From positions 62,001-126,000 of the forward strand of contig NZ_JBGQOM010000008.1 in NCBI RefSeq assembly GCF_052119645.1: a stretch of DNA of 64,000 nt. Reading direction: 5' to 3'. Position numbers and translations under genes: made by a program. The stretch's first letter is position 1, and the number at the start of each line of letters is the position of its first letter. This DNA is from Paraglaciecola sp030730205 (GTDB lineage Bacteria > Pseudomonadota > Gammaproteobacteria > Enterobacterales > Alteromonadaceae). Below the pieces are notes generated by a model, which saw only the letters and a list, made by a program, of their open reading frames with translations, made no database searches and was not told the origin of the DNA. Shown piece after piece: positions 1-9,404 of this stretch.

Positions 1-353
1 GATACCGTAACACCCAAGAATTTATCGATATCGTTAATCGTATCAGCGGCAAAGACTACACGTGGATGTTTGATGTGTATTTAAAACAAGCCGCCTTACC
101 GGAACTCAAGATTACCCGCAAAGACGAACAATTAGGTTTATATTGGTCAACGCCTTCAAATAGACCCTTTCCTATGCCAGTGCCTATTTCAATTAATGGC
201 GAGCTAGCGGTTTATCCTATGATGGATGGAAAAACCACACTGAATATTAAGGCCTCAGACGAAGTCGTTATCGATCCCGACATGCAAATATTGCGACAAT
301 TACCCATTATTGGCTTATGTCAGGAAAACTTAGCAAAACGGAAAAAACGATAA
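1..353 (+). CDS. M1-family metallopeptidase, C-terminal end (partial)
   Basis: The window opens inside this gene; the frame is open from base 3 to the TAA at 351-353, giving the last 116 residues. The segment around GKDYTWMFDVYL followed by LPEL is typical of the C-terminal part of M1 zinc aminopeptidases, well after the HEXXH catalytic domain, which lies outside the window. The tail is basic (ends AKRKKR). An internal ATG at 66 is in frame but is unlikely to be the true start because coding continues upstream of it. Family identity is inferred from this tail alone; substrate and cell location cannot be judged. Confidence 0.7.
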   Translation, partial: YRNTQEFIDIVNRISGKDYTWMFDVYLKQAALPELKITRKDEQLGLYWSTPSNRPFPMPVPISINGELAVYPMMDGKTTLNIKASDEVVIDPDMQILRQLPIIGLCQENLAKRKKR

Positions 354-361
354 CAGACAAG

Positions 362-391
362 GTCGGCAGTAGAACATCCCGGGCTGCCGAC
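362..391. terminator. Hairpin between convergent genes
   Basis: GTCGGCAG (362-369) and CTGCCGAC (384-391) form a perfect 8-bp stem with a 14-nt loop, sitting between the stop of the M1 peptidase and the stop of the convergent patatin gene. There is no strong T-run on either side, so a classical rho-independent terminator is only probable. Confidence 0.45.
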
Positions 392-403
392 TTACTGGTG
401 GCC

Positions 404-1537
404 TTAAATCTGACATACTCCAACAAATTGGCGAATTTCCTCTGCCTGCGACATCGCATCCTCGTAACCACTTTGGATTAAGGCTTTGCAATACTCCCGC
501 TCAAACAGAATATAACTGGCTAAACTTGAGCCCCCACCCTTTTTATTCGCACCAATCATGGATAATAAAAACCGCATCGACTTAGGTAACTCATGAGTGA
601 AGTTCATCGCCATTTCTTCAAATTTAATTTTGGGTTTAATAACCAACAGCTCAACCGGGCGTATATGTAACTCTTGCTGTTGTTCTGGTGTGATGTAAGC
701 CGCCAAACTATTGAAGCGTTCTAACATTTGCACATCTTCTTCTAGTGAATCAATAAAGGCACTATTGAGCAAATTTCCTAACACTTGAGCGATAGAAGGT
801 GAATGTACGGTTACAAGTCGCTCTTCCATCGACATCGCTGAACCACTCACCCCAATGACTAAAAGTTTGTCTGCACCGAGATGCAGAGCAGAACTCATCG
901 GCGCAGATTGGCGCAACGCACCATCACCAAAATATTCCCGGTTGATATGCACCGCAGGAAATATTGCAGGTAAAGCAGAAGATGCCATGAGGTGCTTGTG
1001 TTCTAATACCGTTTTAGCGCCTATTCGCCGACTTCGTTTCCAAAAGTGCAGGCTTTCATGCCCTTGGAAAAAGCTAATATTTTGCCCCGATGTATAACCT
1101 AATGCACTGATCGAAAGCGCATGAATGCGCTCTTCTTTGATCATCTTATCAAGCCTTGCAATGTCGATATTTCGTTTCAACATGTTAAACAGCGGACGAT
1201 TATTGAAAAGTGATAAGGGTTTGCCCTGAGCAATGCCGCTGTGGAAAAAAGACAGGACAATTTTAACACTGCTTTTTATGATGTCGTAATAGCCCACTTG
1301 GTGAATTTGATCAGAGGTCAAATTCGACCATAGATGTTCAAGTCCTGTAACCGCTTGAAAAAAGTTATCCGCTTCTGTCGCCACTTTGGCTGCATTAATG
1401 GCACCAGATGAGGTACCACAAACAATTTGAAAGGGATTAGTTGAAGAGCGAGGTAAAATCTCAGCTATCGCTTTTAATACCCCAACTTGGTACGCCCCCC
1501 GCGCCCCACCACCAGATAACACCAAGGCTGTTTTCAT
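404..1537 (-). CDS. Patatin-like phospholipase
   Basis: A 377-residue patatin-domain protein, expected to be a serine acyl hydrolase acting on phospholipids or other lipid esters. The N-terminus carries the glycine-rich oxyanion motif SGGGARG (residues 8-14), the nucleophile elbow GTSSG (41-45, Ser43) and the catalytic dyad Asp in FGDGA (Asp204). The block ASSALPAIFP (184-193) is also typical of bacterial patatins. No signal peptide is visible, so it is probably cytosolic. The ATG start immediately precedes the domain. It is transcribed alone, convergent with the upstream peptidase. Substrate is unknown. Confidence 0.88.
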   Translation of the reverse strand: MKTALVLSGGGARGAYQVGVLKAIAEILPRSSTNPFQIVCGTSSGAINAAKVATEADNFFQAVTGLEHLWSNLTSDQIHQVGYYDIIKSSVKIVLSFFHSGIAQGKPLSLFNNRPLFNMLKRNIDIARLDKMIKEERIHALSISALGYTSGQNISFFQGHESLHFWKRSRRIGAKTVLEHKHLMASSALPAIFPAVHINREYFGDGALRQSAPMSSALHLGADKLLVIGVSGSAMSMEERLVTVHSPSIAQVLGNLLNSAFIDSLEEDVQMLERFNSLAAYITPEQQQELHIRPVELLVIKPKIKFEEMAMNFTHELPKSMRFLLSMIGANKKGGGSSLASYILFEREYCKALIQSGYEDAMSQAEEIRQFVGVCQI

Positions 1538-1728
1538 TCAATTCCTAACAGTAAAACTAAAGTAACTACATCATTTATATACATTTTAACATCAACTTAA
1601 CCATACACATTGCTATGTGCAAAACCAATGTTGTACAGAATATTTGTTTTATATCTTTACCACATAATAAAGCCAATATCGCTAAATTAACGTACACTAC
1701 GCCACTTTTTACGTAAGAGCAGTTAGCA

Positions 1729-2415
1729 TTGTCACACCTAAATTCAGTCTTGCAGTTACGCAAGCAAGAACTCACTAAGTCGACCCGCGTTTTCAAAGCC
1801 AGAGGCAACAAAGTGCAGCGCTGTGAACACTGCTTAGTGCCAGCAAGTGAATGTATCTGTGCACAACGTCCCTCAGTTAATTGTCGTAGCGCCGTGCTTT
1901 TTATTATGTATAGCGGTGAATATTTCAAACCCAGTAACACAGGGAGAATTATTGCAGACGTGATCCCCAATAATCACGCATTTGTGTGGCAACGCACTGA
2001 ATTTGATCCACAGCTAATTGCCCTTTTAAACGACAAAAGATATCAGCCTATCGTGGTATTTCCACAACAATATGCAGCGCCAACACGCTGGATAAGCGCC
2101 GCAGATGTTAGTGAGCAACACGCGTCTAAAATTCCACTTTTTGTATTTTTAGATGGCACATGGCGCGAAGCAAAAAAAATGTTTAAAAGTGAGTATTTAG
2201 CTAACTTACCCGTACTTGGAATTCAACCCACAGCGGCCTCAACTTATCAATTAAGAGAAGCCGCTCATTTACATCAACTGTGCACAGCAGAAGTGGCCAT
2301 CGACGTATTAAATCTGGCGCAAGACGTGGCGGCAGCGACAGCCTTGGCTACCTATTTTCGTTTATTTCGTCACGCTTACATGGTGCATAAACCCCATTTA
2401 CGGCCTATTGAGTAA
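1729..2415 (+). CDS. tapT: tRNA-uridine aminocarboxypropyltransferase (DTW domain)
   Basis: A 228-residue DTW-domain protein related to E. coli YfiP/TapT, which transfers the 3-amino-3-carboxypropyl group of SAM to uridine-47 of tRNA (acp3U). The signature DGTW lies at residues 142-145, followed by REAKKMF. An N-terminal cysteine cluster (C32-x2-C35, C42-x-C44) is typical of the bacterial subgroup. The start is TTG at 1729. It gives an N-terminus (SVLQLRKQ) that matches the usual beginning of the family, and an AAGAG-like ribosome site lies upstream. It stands alone, divergent from the patatin gene. Confidence 0.87.
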   Translation: MSHLNSVLQLRKQELTKSTRVFKARGNKVQRCEHCLVPASECICAQRPSVNCRSAVLFIMYSGEYFKPSNTGRIIADVIPNNHAFVWQRTEFDPQLIALLNDKRYQPIVVFPQQYAAPTRWISAADVSEQHASKIPLFVFLDGTWREAKKMFKSEYLANLPVLGIQPTAASTYQLREAAHLHQLCTAEVAIDVLNLAQDVAAATALATYFRLFRHAYMVHKPHLRPIE

Positions 2416-2447
2416 GTTAAGCGCTAAGTAAGGCCGAGCAAGCCCTG

Positions 2448-2876
2448 CTATTTAATGTCTAGTAAACGCACATTAAATTGCAACACTGCATTCGGGCCGA
2501 TTTTATTACCTACCCCCCGTTTACCCCATGCCAGTTCGGCAGGTATCACAAACTCGTAGCGCGCACCTAGTGGCATTAGTTGAAGGCCTTCTTGCAAGCC
2601 TTCGATGGCCTCGCTTAATAAAAACCTGTCAGGGATCCCTACTTTGTAGGTGTCTGCAATCACACTGCCATCAAAATTGAGTATGCGTTGGTGGGCCACT
2701 ATTTCGTTAACTAATACCGGTTTAATTCCTGCAGTTTGCTCGATAACCCGATAAAGTAACCCGCTTGGAGTACGACTCACTCCTTCTTGTTGCTGGTATT
2801 TGTGGACAAACAGCTCACTAGCGACTCTGTTCTGCCCCTTTGAACCTTTATTAAGTTTTCTATGACCTTTTGCCAT
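2448..2876 (-). CDS. FKBP-type peptidyl-prolyl isomerase
   Basis: A 142-residue single-domain FKBP. The region from about residue 36 to the end shows the family layout: PSGLLYRVIEQ, a substrate-facing strand with FDGSVIADT, EGLQEGLQLMPLGARYEFVIPAELAWGKRG, and a terminal VLQFNVRLLDI. The first 30 residues are basic and glycine/asparagine rich, with no signal peptide, so it is probably cytosolic. FKBPs catalyse cis-trans isomerisation of X-Pro bonds and act as folding helpers. Its 3' end faces tapT. Confidence 0.85.
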   Translation of the reverse strand: MAKGHRKLNKGSKGQNRVASELFVHKYQQQEGVSRTPSGLLYRVIEQTAGIKPVLVNEIVAHQRILNFDGSVIADTYKVGIPDRFLLSEAIEGLQEGLQLMPLGARYEFVIPAELAWGKRGVGNKIGPNAVLQFNVRLLDIK

Positions 2877-2926
2877 CTATGCTCCGCGCCTCGCACTATC
2901 ATAAAACCTAATAAACATCGCCTGCT

Positions 2927-3457
2927 CTAGTCTGCATAACCGCTTCCAATGGCTCTAAAGGGCATATCTAAACCGAGTTCAGGCACCTGTTGACCAACCC
3001 AAGTAGGAAAGGTATTGCTATTTGGGCCAGGAAAAACTGTGTATTCGTTAGCCCAAGGGTAACGATTCACAGCGTCTAACACCTTGGGGATTAACTCTGC
3101 TGCTTTTTCGCCTTGAATCGATAACACTTTATCCGGTTTTGCACCATACCAGTAACGGTCAGGCGTAACAGTTGTATATTCATGCAAAGCAGGCAAGCCA
3201 CGATTTACTCGCCAGCCAACGACTTCAAATACGGTGTATTCATTGGCATCTTCGGCTTTAACAGCCAACCAAGTATGCACCGCAAACCATCCTCGCCAGC
3301 TAAAGGCATCAGCGGCATAAACTTCAATCACGGCCTCTTTTACGGCATCAGGTTTAGGTGCTAAGCCAGCAGATTCACGACTCGCCGTGCGCCAGTCTGA
3401 GTTACTACAAGCCACAAGCAAAAAGCTCAAGCAGCCTATTAATATCATTTTTTTCAT
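2927..3457 (-). CDS. DUF3750 lipoprotein
   Basis: A 176-residue putative lipoprotein: the N-terminus MKKMILIGCLSFLLVAC ends in a lipobox with Cys17 as the predicted lipidated residue. The mature part, with SWRGWFAVHTWLAVK, YTVFEVVGWR and NSNTFPTWVGQQVPELGL, matches the uncharacterised DUF3750 family. The PGPNSNTFPTW segment is the family's most conserved block. The biochemical role is not known; an envelope location is inferred from the lipobox. Confidence 0.8.
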   Translation of the reverse strand: MKKMILIGCLSFLLVACSNSDWRTASRESAGLAPKPDAVKEAVIEVYAADAFSWRGWFAVHTWLAVKAEDANEYTVFEVVGWRVNRGLPALHEYTTVTPDRYWYGAKPDKVLSIQGEKAAELIPKVLDAVNRYPWANEYTVFPGPNSNTFPTWVGQQVPELGLDMPFRAIGSGYAD

Positions 3458-4293
3458 GTTTAACCCTTAGTCAACGTAACTCACATTAAAATCGTAATAT
3501 GTAACGATCCAATGCCCCGTTCGGTTTACAAATGCAAAAGACATCATTATGTCGTTAATCGATACTTGTACCAAGTTGTAATTAGCATTGCCTTTAGTCA
3601 GTCGACTCCAAACAAATACTATCGCGGTGCACGTCGCAACACCCAGTAATATCATCCCTGCAATGTCATCAGTGGCGATTTAACAATCCCCCTAGGGGCA
3701 ACAACATTTAAAAACAAGCAGCCTAATAACGCCGTGGTAATTAGCTTTACCAACCAATTTATAATGAAGGTCAATACTAAGCCATTGGCCGTTTTCCCAC
3801 ATCCTTGATAGCTGAAAAATCGATATACACCATCATGGGGCGGAGCATCATCCAAATTAACGCGCCGATGACAAATTAACTTGAGGAAATGTGAGAGCAG
3901 CCAAGCCAGCGTGTTGATTTTGATGCGAATATTTTGGGATGTAATGTGTAGAAAGACCATTTACCACGCCTCTCGTCGGTGAAGTCTCATTGTTACGTAA
4001 GGCAGTCAAAAACCAAGATATCTTTGCCAGAACAACGCCCAAGGCTACCTTCAAATCTCACACATAACACTTCTAGCGCTAAGATAAGTAACAAAGAGGA
4101 AAGGCGGCACACAACAGCGAGATGGTTTGTAAAACTAACAAGGGCCCATACGACTTAATAGGAAAATACACATAAGATATTTCATACGTGAAAATTTTTA
4201 AGTTAATCTCGATTTCACAAGATGCCATAGAAGAGAGTTACTTCTGCCATATTATTCAATACACTGGCTTACATTATTCGAATGGAGTGACGC
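3458..4293. other. 836-bp region without a confident gene
   Basis: Two short minus-strand frames overlap here by an ATGA: 3652-3960 (102 codons, hydrophobic second half) and 3467-3655 (62 codons, one hydrophobic N-terminal segment). Together they could be a decayed small membrane protein, because hydrophobic stretches continue across the overlap in different frames. Neither has a convincing ribosome site and neither was recognised. The remaining 4060-4293 is AT-rich and probably holds the promoter of the alcohol dehydrogenase. Confidence 0.4.
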
Positions 4294-5454
4294 ATGGCAA
4301 ACAGCATAGTACTACCTAAAATCATGCAAGTAGGCGGTGGCGCCTTGGCATTACTACCGGATACCCTCGACGCATTAAAATGTAAATCAGCTTGTATTAT
4401 CAGCGATAAAACCATGTTACAGCTGGGCTTGGTTGATAAAGTAAAGGCGCTTCTAACGCCTTACTCTGTCAATGTTGGAGTGTTTAGCGATGTAATGCCT
4501 GAACCAAACGACAGCTCATTAAAAGCCGCTGTAGAAATGGTCCGAGCTGGCAAATTTGACTGTTTAGTTGCCTTAGGTGGCGGCAGTGCAATTGACAGTG
4601 CCAAAGCGATTGCTTTGCTGGTCTCGCATCAAGGTGAGATGCGAGATTATAAAGTGCCTCGAATTATCACCGAACACAGTATACCGGTTATTGCGATCCC
4701 CACTACCGCCGGAACCGGCTCTGAGGCCACCAAAGTCACTGTTATCACCGACTCTCTATCAGACGAAAAAATGCTGTGCATGGGACCAGGCTTAATGCCT
4801 GCTGCTGCAATTATTGACTATCAACTTACCTTAAGTTTACCGCCCAGAGTCGCCGCTGATACCGGTCTTGATGCCCTCACCCATGCTATCGAGGCCTATG
4901 TAAGTCGAAAAGCCAACCTGTTTAGCGATCAACAGGCTATTGCAGCCATGAAACTCATTGCACCAAATTTGCAAAGCGCCTGCTTAGAGGCTGATAACCT
5001 CAAGGCTAAAGAGGCTATGATGATGGGGGCAAGTTTAGCAGGCATTGCCTTTTCAAATGCTTCAGTGGCGCTGGTACATGGCATGAGCCGTCCGCTAGGT
5101 GTGCACTTTCACGTGCCACATGGCATGAGTAATGCGATGTTACTGCCACTGATTACCGAGTATTCTATTCCTCATGCGCCTGAACGATATGCTCAATGTG
5201 CAATGCATATGGGCTTAGTCAATAATCTTGAAAATTTAAGCAGCGCCCATGAGGCCTTAATAAGAGAATTAAAACGTTTGAATCAAACCCTCGATGTACC
5301 AAGTTTATCGGCCTTTGGCATCGAACAAAAACGCTATCATTCGTTACTAGAGACCATGGCAGAACAAGCGTTAGCATCCGGCTCTCCAGCGAATAACCCT
5401 CGCGTGCCCTCGATACCAGATATGGTGGCTTTGTATCAATCAGCTTGGACTTAG
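4294..5454 (+). CDS. Iron-containing (type III) alcohol dehydrogenase
   Basis: A 386-residue Fe-dependent alcohol dehydrogenase, full length for the family. The N-terminal nucleotide-binding part has GGGSAIDSAK (95-104) and PTTAGTGSE (136-144). The metal ligands are all present: Asp193 and His197 in TGLDALTHAIEAYVS, His262 in VHGMSRPLG, and His276 in HVPHGMSNA. The enzyme is expected to reduce aldehydes or oxidise alcohols with NAD(P)H in the cytosol; the true substrate is not predictable. A GGAGTG-like ribosome site precedes the ATG. It appears monocistronic and converges on the SRAP gene. Confidence 0.9.
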   Translation: MANSIVLPKIMQVGGGALALLPDTLDALKCKSACIISDKTMLQLGLVDKVKALLTPYSVNVGVFSDVMPEPNDSSLKAAVEMVRAGKFDCLVALGGGSAIDSAKAIALLVSHQGEMRDYKVPRIITEHSIPVIAIPTTAGTGSEATKVTVITDSLSDEKMLCMGPGLMPAAAIIDYQLTLSLPPRVAADTGLDALTHAIEAYVSRKANLFSDQQAIAAMKLIAPNLQSACLEADNLKAKEAMMMGASLAGIAFSNASVALVHGMSRPLGVHFHVPHGMSNAMLLPLITEYSIPHAPERYAQCAMHMGLVNNLENLSSAHEALIRELKRLNQTLDVPSLSAFGIEQKRYHSLLETMAEQALASGSPANNPRVPSIPDMVALYQSAWT

Positions 5455-5467
5455 TTAGTTCGATTCA

Positions 5468-6163
5468 TCAAGCATCAGGCAGTAAAGTTTGGGAGATAAA
5501 AGATTTTATCGCTACCTTGGCTTTGAAGGTTTTAACCCGTTGTACCTCAAGCCTTGGGTACAACCTAGGCTGGGCTAACAGCGCAGAAATGCGTGGGTCA
5601 ATTGTTGACGTTGATTGAAGCCAAAGTTTGGCAAAATCAGGCAGTAAAGGTAAAAATAATGGAAAGGCCTTATCATGATAAGGCTCAAATTTTGGGTGGG
5701 CATCACGAGTAATAATGGCAGCGCTATATTCCCCATTTGCAAATTTTTGATACAACACACCTAAACAAAATGCCTGCTTAGATGAAAAATAAAATTGCTG
5801 TTTAGTTTTACCGACTAATTTTGATTCACCTAAACCAGTGGCTAACATGATCCCTCGCTGATGATGCAAAGCTGACTGCCAATATGGGCTGCTTAAATTT
5901 CTGGCATTAAAAGTAGTACGCTTGCCCGTGACTAATTGCCGTTGCTCCAAAAAACAATCAAACCACCACGTTGCGTAAACTTTTTTCAGTTCACCCTGTT
6001 CGAGGATAATGATAGGTATTTTGCGTTGAGTGTCTCCACCAAAGGCGGGATACGCTATTTCAGTCTGTTCGCATGAAAATTCAGCAAGCAAATCATTAAA
6101 ATTCAATTGTTTTAAGCCTTCAATGGATTTTTCACCATTTTCAAGTTCCACATAACCGCACAT
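5468..6163 (-). CDS. SOS-response-associated peptidase (SRAP/HMCES-like), divergent
   Basis: A 231-residue SRAP-fold protein. In YedK/HMCES the Cys2 alpha-amino group forms a thiazolidine link with abasic sites in single-stranded DNA. Cys2 is kept (MCG start, assuming Met removal), as are the equivalents of Asn75 (Asn86 in FNAR), Glu105 (Glu113 in GLGES) and His160 (His163 in YHDKAFPLFL). Elsewhere the sequence is far from YedK: the usual FEWK segment and the N-terminal NVAPG motif are replaced. The fold and residues suggest an active abasic-site shield, but the assignment is by motif only. Confidence 0.7.
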   Translation of the reverse strand: MCGYVELENGEKSIEGLKQLNFNDLLAEFSCEQTEIAYPAFGGDTQRKIPIIILEQGELKKVYATWWFDCFLEQRQLVTGKRTTFNARNLSSPYWQSALHHQRGIMLATGLGESKLVGKTKQQFYFSSKQAFCLGVLYQKFANGEYSAAIITRDAHPKFEPYHDKAFPLFLPLLPDFAKLWLQSTSTIDPRISALLAQPRLYPRLEVQRVKTFKAKVAIKSFISQTLLPDA

Positions 6164-6249
6164 ACTGTTACCTTATTAAAGAATATACCCAATCAAAAGA
6201 TGGGCAGTGAGAAAATAATTTTAATTGAATTCAGAGTCCGAGATTACCA

Positions 6250-7974
6250 TTGATAAATACTAAAAAAAGTATGCCAGACCAACCTGAACATACTGCGACC
6301 CAAACTAAATTAGAACAAAAAATAAATGAATTTCGTCAGGTTTTCAGTCAGGAATTGTCGCAACGATTAATCCAACTTGAAGGCTTATGGCGTATTGCTC
6401 AGCATACGCAAGTAGTCGCCAACTTTAAGGCTTTTCGCTTTGAAGTGCATAGTCTAAAGGGCAGCAGTGCCGCCCTAAATTATATCAAGCTGAGTGAATT
6501 GTTAGGCCAAATTGAGCAGCATGTGGCCAATTGTGAAACCCATGAACTTGATCTGTCAGTCATGACGCCCTTGATTGATTTACTTATTAAAAAACTCATG
6601 GCTCTATCCGAACAAGTACCGAACCCCTTGTTAACGGTACACCAAGCAATCACAGCTAGTTCGTCACCCGTTTCATTGACTGAAATTAACGATGAAACGG
6701 TCAACACCAATTTAAAATCTCATCGCGAAATTTCAATTGCTATCGTTGATGAGGATAATGCCGTAGGTAGCTTTTTAACCAAACTACTCTCTACATTTGG
6801 TTTTGTCATCACGCACTACTCATCTGTACAACAATTAAAAAAAGGACTGGAGTCTACATCTTATAGACTCGTGCTGTTGGACTTAGCAACGCCAGAAACC
6901 GATAACACCGAAGTATTCAACTTAGCTAAAACACTCACTCAATATGATACTGATGTATTTATCCTATCCTCCCATGACTCATTTGATGCGCGCTTGTTTT
7001 CGGTTCGCGCAGAGGTCAATGACTTTCTATTAAAGCCGGTTAACATCACTTCTTTAGTGAGTAAAATTCGTAAAAATTTTAAAATTGATTTGATTAGACC
7101 CTATAAAATCTTGTTGCTTGACGACCAAGCTGCGGTGGGCGTTTTTTATAAAACCTTACTTGAATCACAAGGCATAGATGTATTAGTGCTCACTCAAGCA
7201 AACCAGATCATGACCTCTTTAGAATCTTTTCATCCTGATATTTTTTTACTTGATATGCACATGCCAGAAATCAATGGTTTTGAAGTGGCAAAGCTTATTC
7301 GCCAACAAGCAAAATACGACTACGTACCTGTTATCTTCTTAACCGCTGATAACGACATCATGTCTAAAATTGCTGCCTTAGAAGCAGGCGCAGACGATGT
7401 TATTCCAAAAGATACCTCACCAGAGCTTATCTTACGTCAACTAGACAGTCGTATTCAGCGCAGTCAACAAATTCGTTTTGCTGCATCCAGAGACAGTTTA
7501 ACTGGTGTGCTTAACCATGGTCAGATTATGGAAGCTGCTTCACATGCAATGCGCATGGCATCAAGACACATTAAACCCATCGTGGTGGTGATGATTGACC
7601 TCGATAACTTTAAAAAGGTCAATGATACCTATGGGCACATTGGCGGCGACAAAGTATTAGTGTCCTTAGGTCAATTAATCCAGCAATCTATTCGTGAAAC
7701 AGATTACGTGGGGCGTTATGGTGGTGAAGAGTTTTTAGTGGTGTTCAGTGATGCCGACAGCGCAACCATTGAACGTAAAATGAATAATATTCTCACTGCC
7801 TTTCAAGCCATTAATTTTACCGTTAACGAATTTGACTTTACATGTAGCTTTAGTGCGGGTCTTGCTAGCTCAGAGAACTATGACAAACTCAGTGAACTCA
7901 TTGGTGCAGCCGATGCAGCCTTGTATCAAGCCAAAGGCGCGGGCAAAAAGCAAATATGGGTAGACAGCAACTAG
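6250..7974 (+). CDS. Hpt-REC-REC-GGDEF response regulator (diguanylate cyclase)
   Basis: A 574-residue signalling protein. Residues 25-125 form an Hpt-like phosphotransfer domain with HSLKGSS (His67). Residues 160-275 are a receiver with Asp211 and Lys262, and residues 286-402 are a second receiver with Asp335 (LLDMHMPEINGFE) and Lys387. Residues 412-574 are a GGDEF domain with an intact GGEEF (491-495), so it should make cyclic di-GMP. No membrane segment is seen. The start is TTG 6250, with an ATG at 6271 as an alternative. No histidine kinase is adjacent, so phosphate must come from elsewhere. Confidence 0.9.
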   Translation: MINTKKSMPDQPEHTATQTKLEQKINEFRQVFSQELSQRLIQLEGLWRIAQHTQVVANFKAFRFEVHSLKGSSAALNYIKLSELLGQIEQHVANCETHELDLSVMTPLIDLLIKKLMALSEQVPNPLLTVHQAITASSSPVSLTEINDETVNTNLKSHREISIAIVDEDNAVGSFLTKLLSTFGFVITHYSSVQQLKKGLESTSYRLVLLDLATPETDNTEVFNLAKTLTQYDTDVFILSSHDSFDARLFSVRAEVNDFLLKPVNITSLVSKIRKNFKIDLIRPYKILLLDDQAAVGVFYKTLLESQGIDVLVLTQANQIMTSLESFHPDIFLLDMHMPEINGFEVAKLIRQQAKYDYVPVIFLTADNDIMSKIAALEAGADDVIPKDTSPELILRQLDSRIQRSQQIRFAASRDSLTGVLNHGQIMEAASHAMRMASRHIKPIVVVMIDLDNFKKVNDTYGHIGGDKVLVSLGQLIQQSIRETDYVGRYGGEEFLVVFSDADSATIERKMNNILTAFQAINFTVNEFDFTCSFSAGLASSENYDKLSELIGAADAALYQAKGAGKKQIWVDSN

Positions 7975-7992
7975 TCAAAGGTTAGATGTTTT

Positions 7993-9039
7993 ATGTTAGA
8001 AATATTCGCTGGGAAAGAAGCCTTAAAAACACTGCAAACAGAGGGTTTTACTAACGAGGTTTTTTCGGCGTTTTTAGGCGCGTCAGGTGGGCCTAAATGG
8101 TTCAGTTTATTTGGCCTCGATAAATATCTATTTGGCGAATTTTTTAAAGACAGGCAACAGACCTTATCATTGATAGGTTCATCAGCGGGTGCCTTTCGAG
8201 CCGCCTGCTTTGCTCAAGCCGATCCGGTTGCCGCCATCAGTCGTTTAGCTAAATACTATTCTGAAACGGTTTATGCAGACAAAGTCACCCCAGCTGAGAT
8301 TACCCAAAGTGCCCGAGTACTGTTAAAGCAAGTGCTTGGCACAAACGGCGCAGCAGAAATTATTAACAATGACGTATTTAAAGCACACTTCATTGTTGCT
8401 AAAGCCAATGGCTTAGTTGCGAGTGAACAGAAGGCCTTACAGTTAGCAGGACTAGTAAAAAGTTATGCGATGAATCGCCTTAGCCGCCGATTGTTGAATA
8501 AGCAATATGAACGGTATGTGTATCACACGCCGAACAGTAATTTACAGTTTCATGATGAAAGTGAATTTACTACCCACTACGTTAATTTAACTGAGCGTAA
8601 TTTAGCCGATGCCCTACTCGCCTCCGGCTCTATTCCAATGGTGATGCAGGGTATAAAGAATATTCCCGACTCGCCACCTGGCATGTATCGAGATGGCGGA
8701 ATTATCGATTACCATTTTGACATTAAATTAGAAAATCAACGTGGTTTGACCCTGTATCCACATTTTAACAGCAACCCTAAAGCCGGTTGGTTTGATAAAA
8801 GTCTGAAACGCAAAGTCAATCCACGCAATTATGCCAATACCGTGATGTTAGTTCCCTCAGCGCAGTTTATTGCTAGCCTGCCCTACGGAAAAATTCCCGA
8901 TCGCGAGGACTTTACTAAATTAGCCACTGACGATCGCATTAAATATTGGCGAACGGTATTGAGCGAAACCGAGCGTTTAGCTGAGGCTTTCAATCACTTT
9001 TTAGTGGATCCGAATTTATCGCTAATACACCCGATTTAA
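7993..9039 (+). CDS. Patatin-like phospholipase (second family)
   Basis: A 348-residue patatin-fold protein unrelated in detail to the one at 404-1537. It has a glycine-rich start FLGASGGPKW (28-36), the nucleophile elbow GSSAG (62-66, Ser64) and the dyad Asp in RDGGIIDYH (Asp234). The length and the ASGGPKWF version of the oxyanion motif point to a distinct bacterial patatin subgroup. No signal peptide is present. It lies 19 bp after the GGDEF gene on the same strand and may be co-transcribed with it. Confidence 0.83.
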   Translation: MLEIFAGKEALKTLQTEGFTNEVFSAFLGASGGPKWFSLFGLDKYLFGEFFKDRQQTLSLIGSSAGAFRAACFAQADPVAAISRLAKYYSETVYADKVTPAEITQSARVLLKQVLGTNGAAEIINNDVFKAHFIVAKANGLVASEQKALQLAGLVKSYAMNRLSRRLLNKQYERYVYHTPNSNLQFHDESEFTTHYVNLTERNLADALLASGSIPMVMQGIKNIPDSPPGMYRDGGIIDYHFDIKLENQRGLTLYPHFNSNPKAGWFDKSLKRKVNPRNYANTVMLVPSAQFIASLPYGKIPDREDFTKLATDDRIKYWRTVLSETERLAEAFNHFLVDPNLSLIHPI

Positions 9040-9092
9040 CTACCCAGTTCAGGTAAAAAACTTGCTGGTATTGTTAATTAAATCCGCTTCAC

Positions 9093-9320
9093 ATGTTAGC
9101 GTTGTCGGCAGTAAACGAATCAATTTATTTTGTATATTTTTTGTCTATTTGCGGTCTTTTAGCTTTACTTTTAGCAAAGTTATCAAATTGCCTTTTTAAG
9201 CGAACAATTAACGAACAACCTGATTTTTCCGTTATATATCAGCTTTTTAGTGAACATATAACGAGTATTCAACAGAGTTATCCACAGTTTACGTGGATAA
9301 AGCAGGTATTTTTTGGATAA
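9093..9320 (+). CDS. Possible small membrane protein
   Basis: A 75-codon frame with one hydrophobic segment (about residues 10-30, IYFVYFLSICGLLALLLA) followed by a polar tail. No clear ribosome site precedes the ATG, and the region is AT-rich. It is not recognised. It may equally be part of the promoter region of the ACT-domain gene downstream. Confidence 0.3.
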   Translation: MLALSAVNESIYFVYFLSICGLLALLLAKLSNCLFKRTINEQPDFSVIYQLFSEHITSIQQSYPQFTWIKQVFFG

Positions 9321-9404
9321 AGTTTGATCTCTTTACTAACGACTTACACTCGTATTTGATTTGGATACCATAAAATTTGTTTAACAAGGGAGAAGTGACA
9401 CATC

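Noticed and set aside
3857..4054. Frame with LGVVLAKISWFLTALRNNETSPTRG as a transposase fragment
   Set aside because: It resembles sequences often over-annotated in intergenic DNA; no transposase motif or terminal repeat was found.
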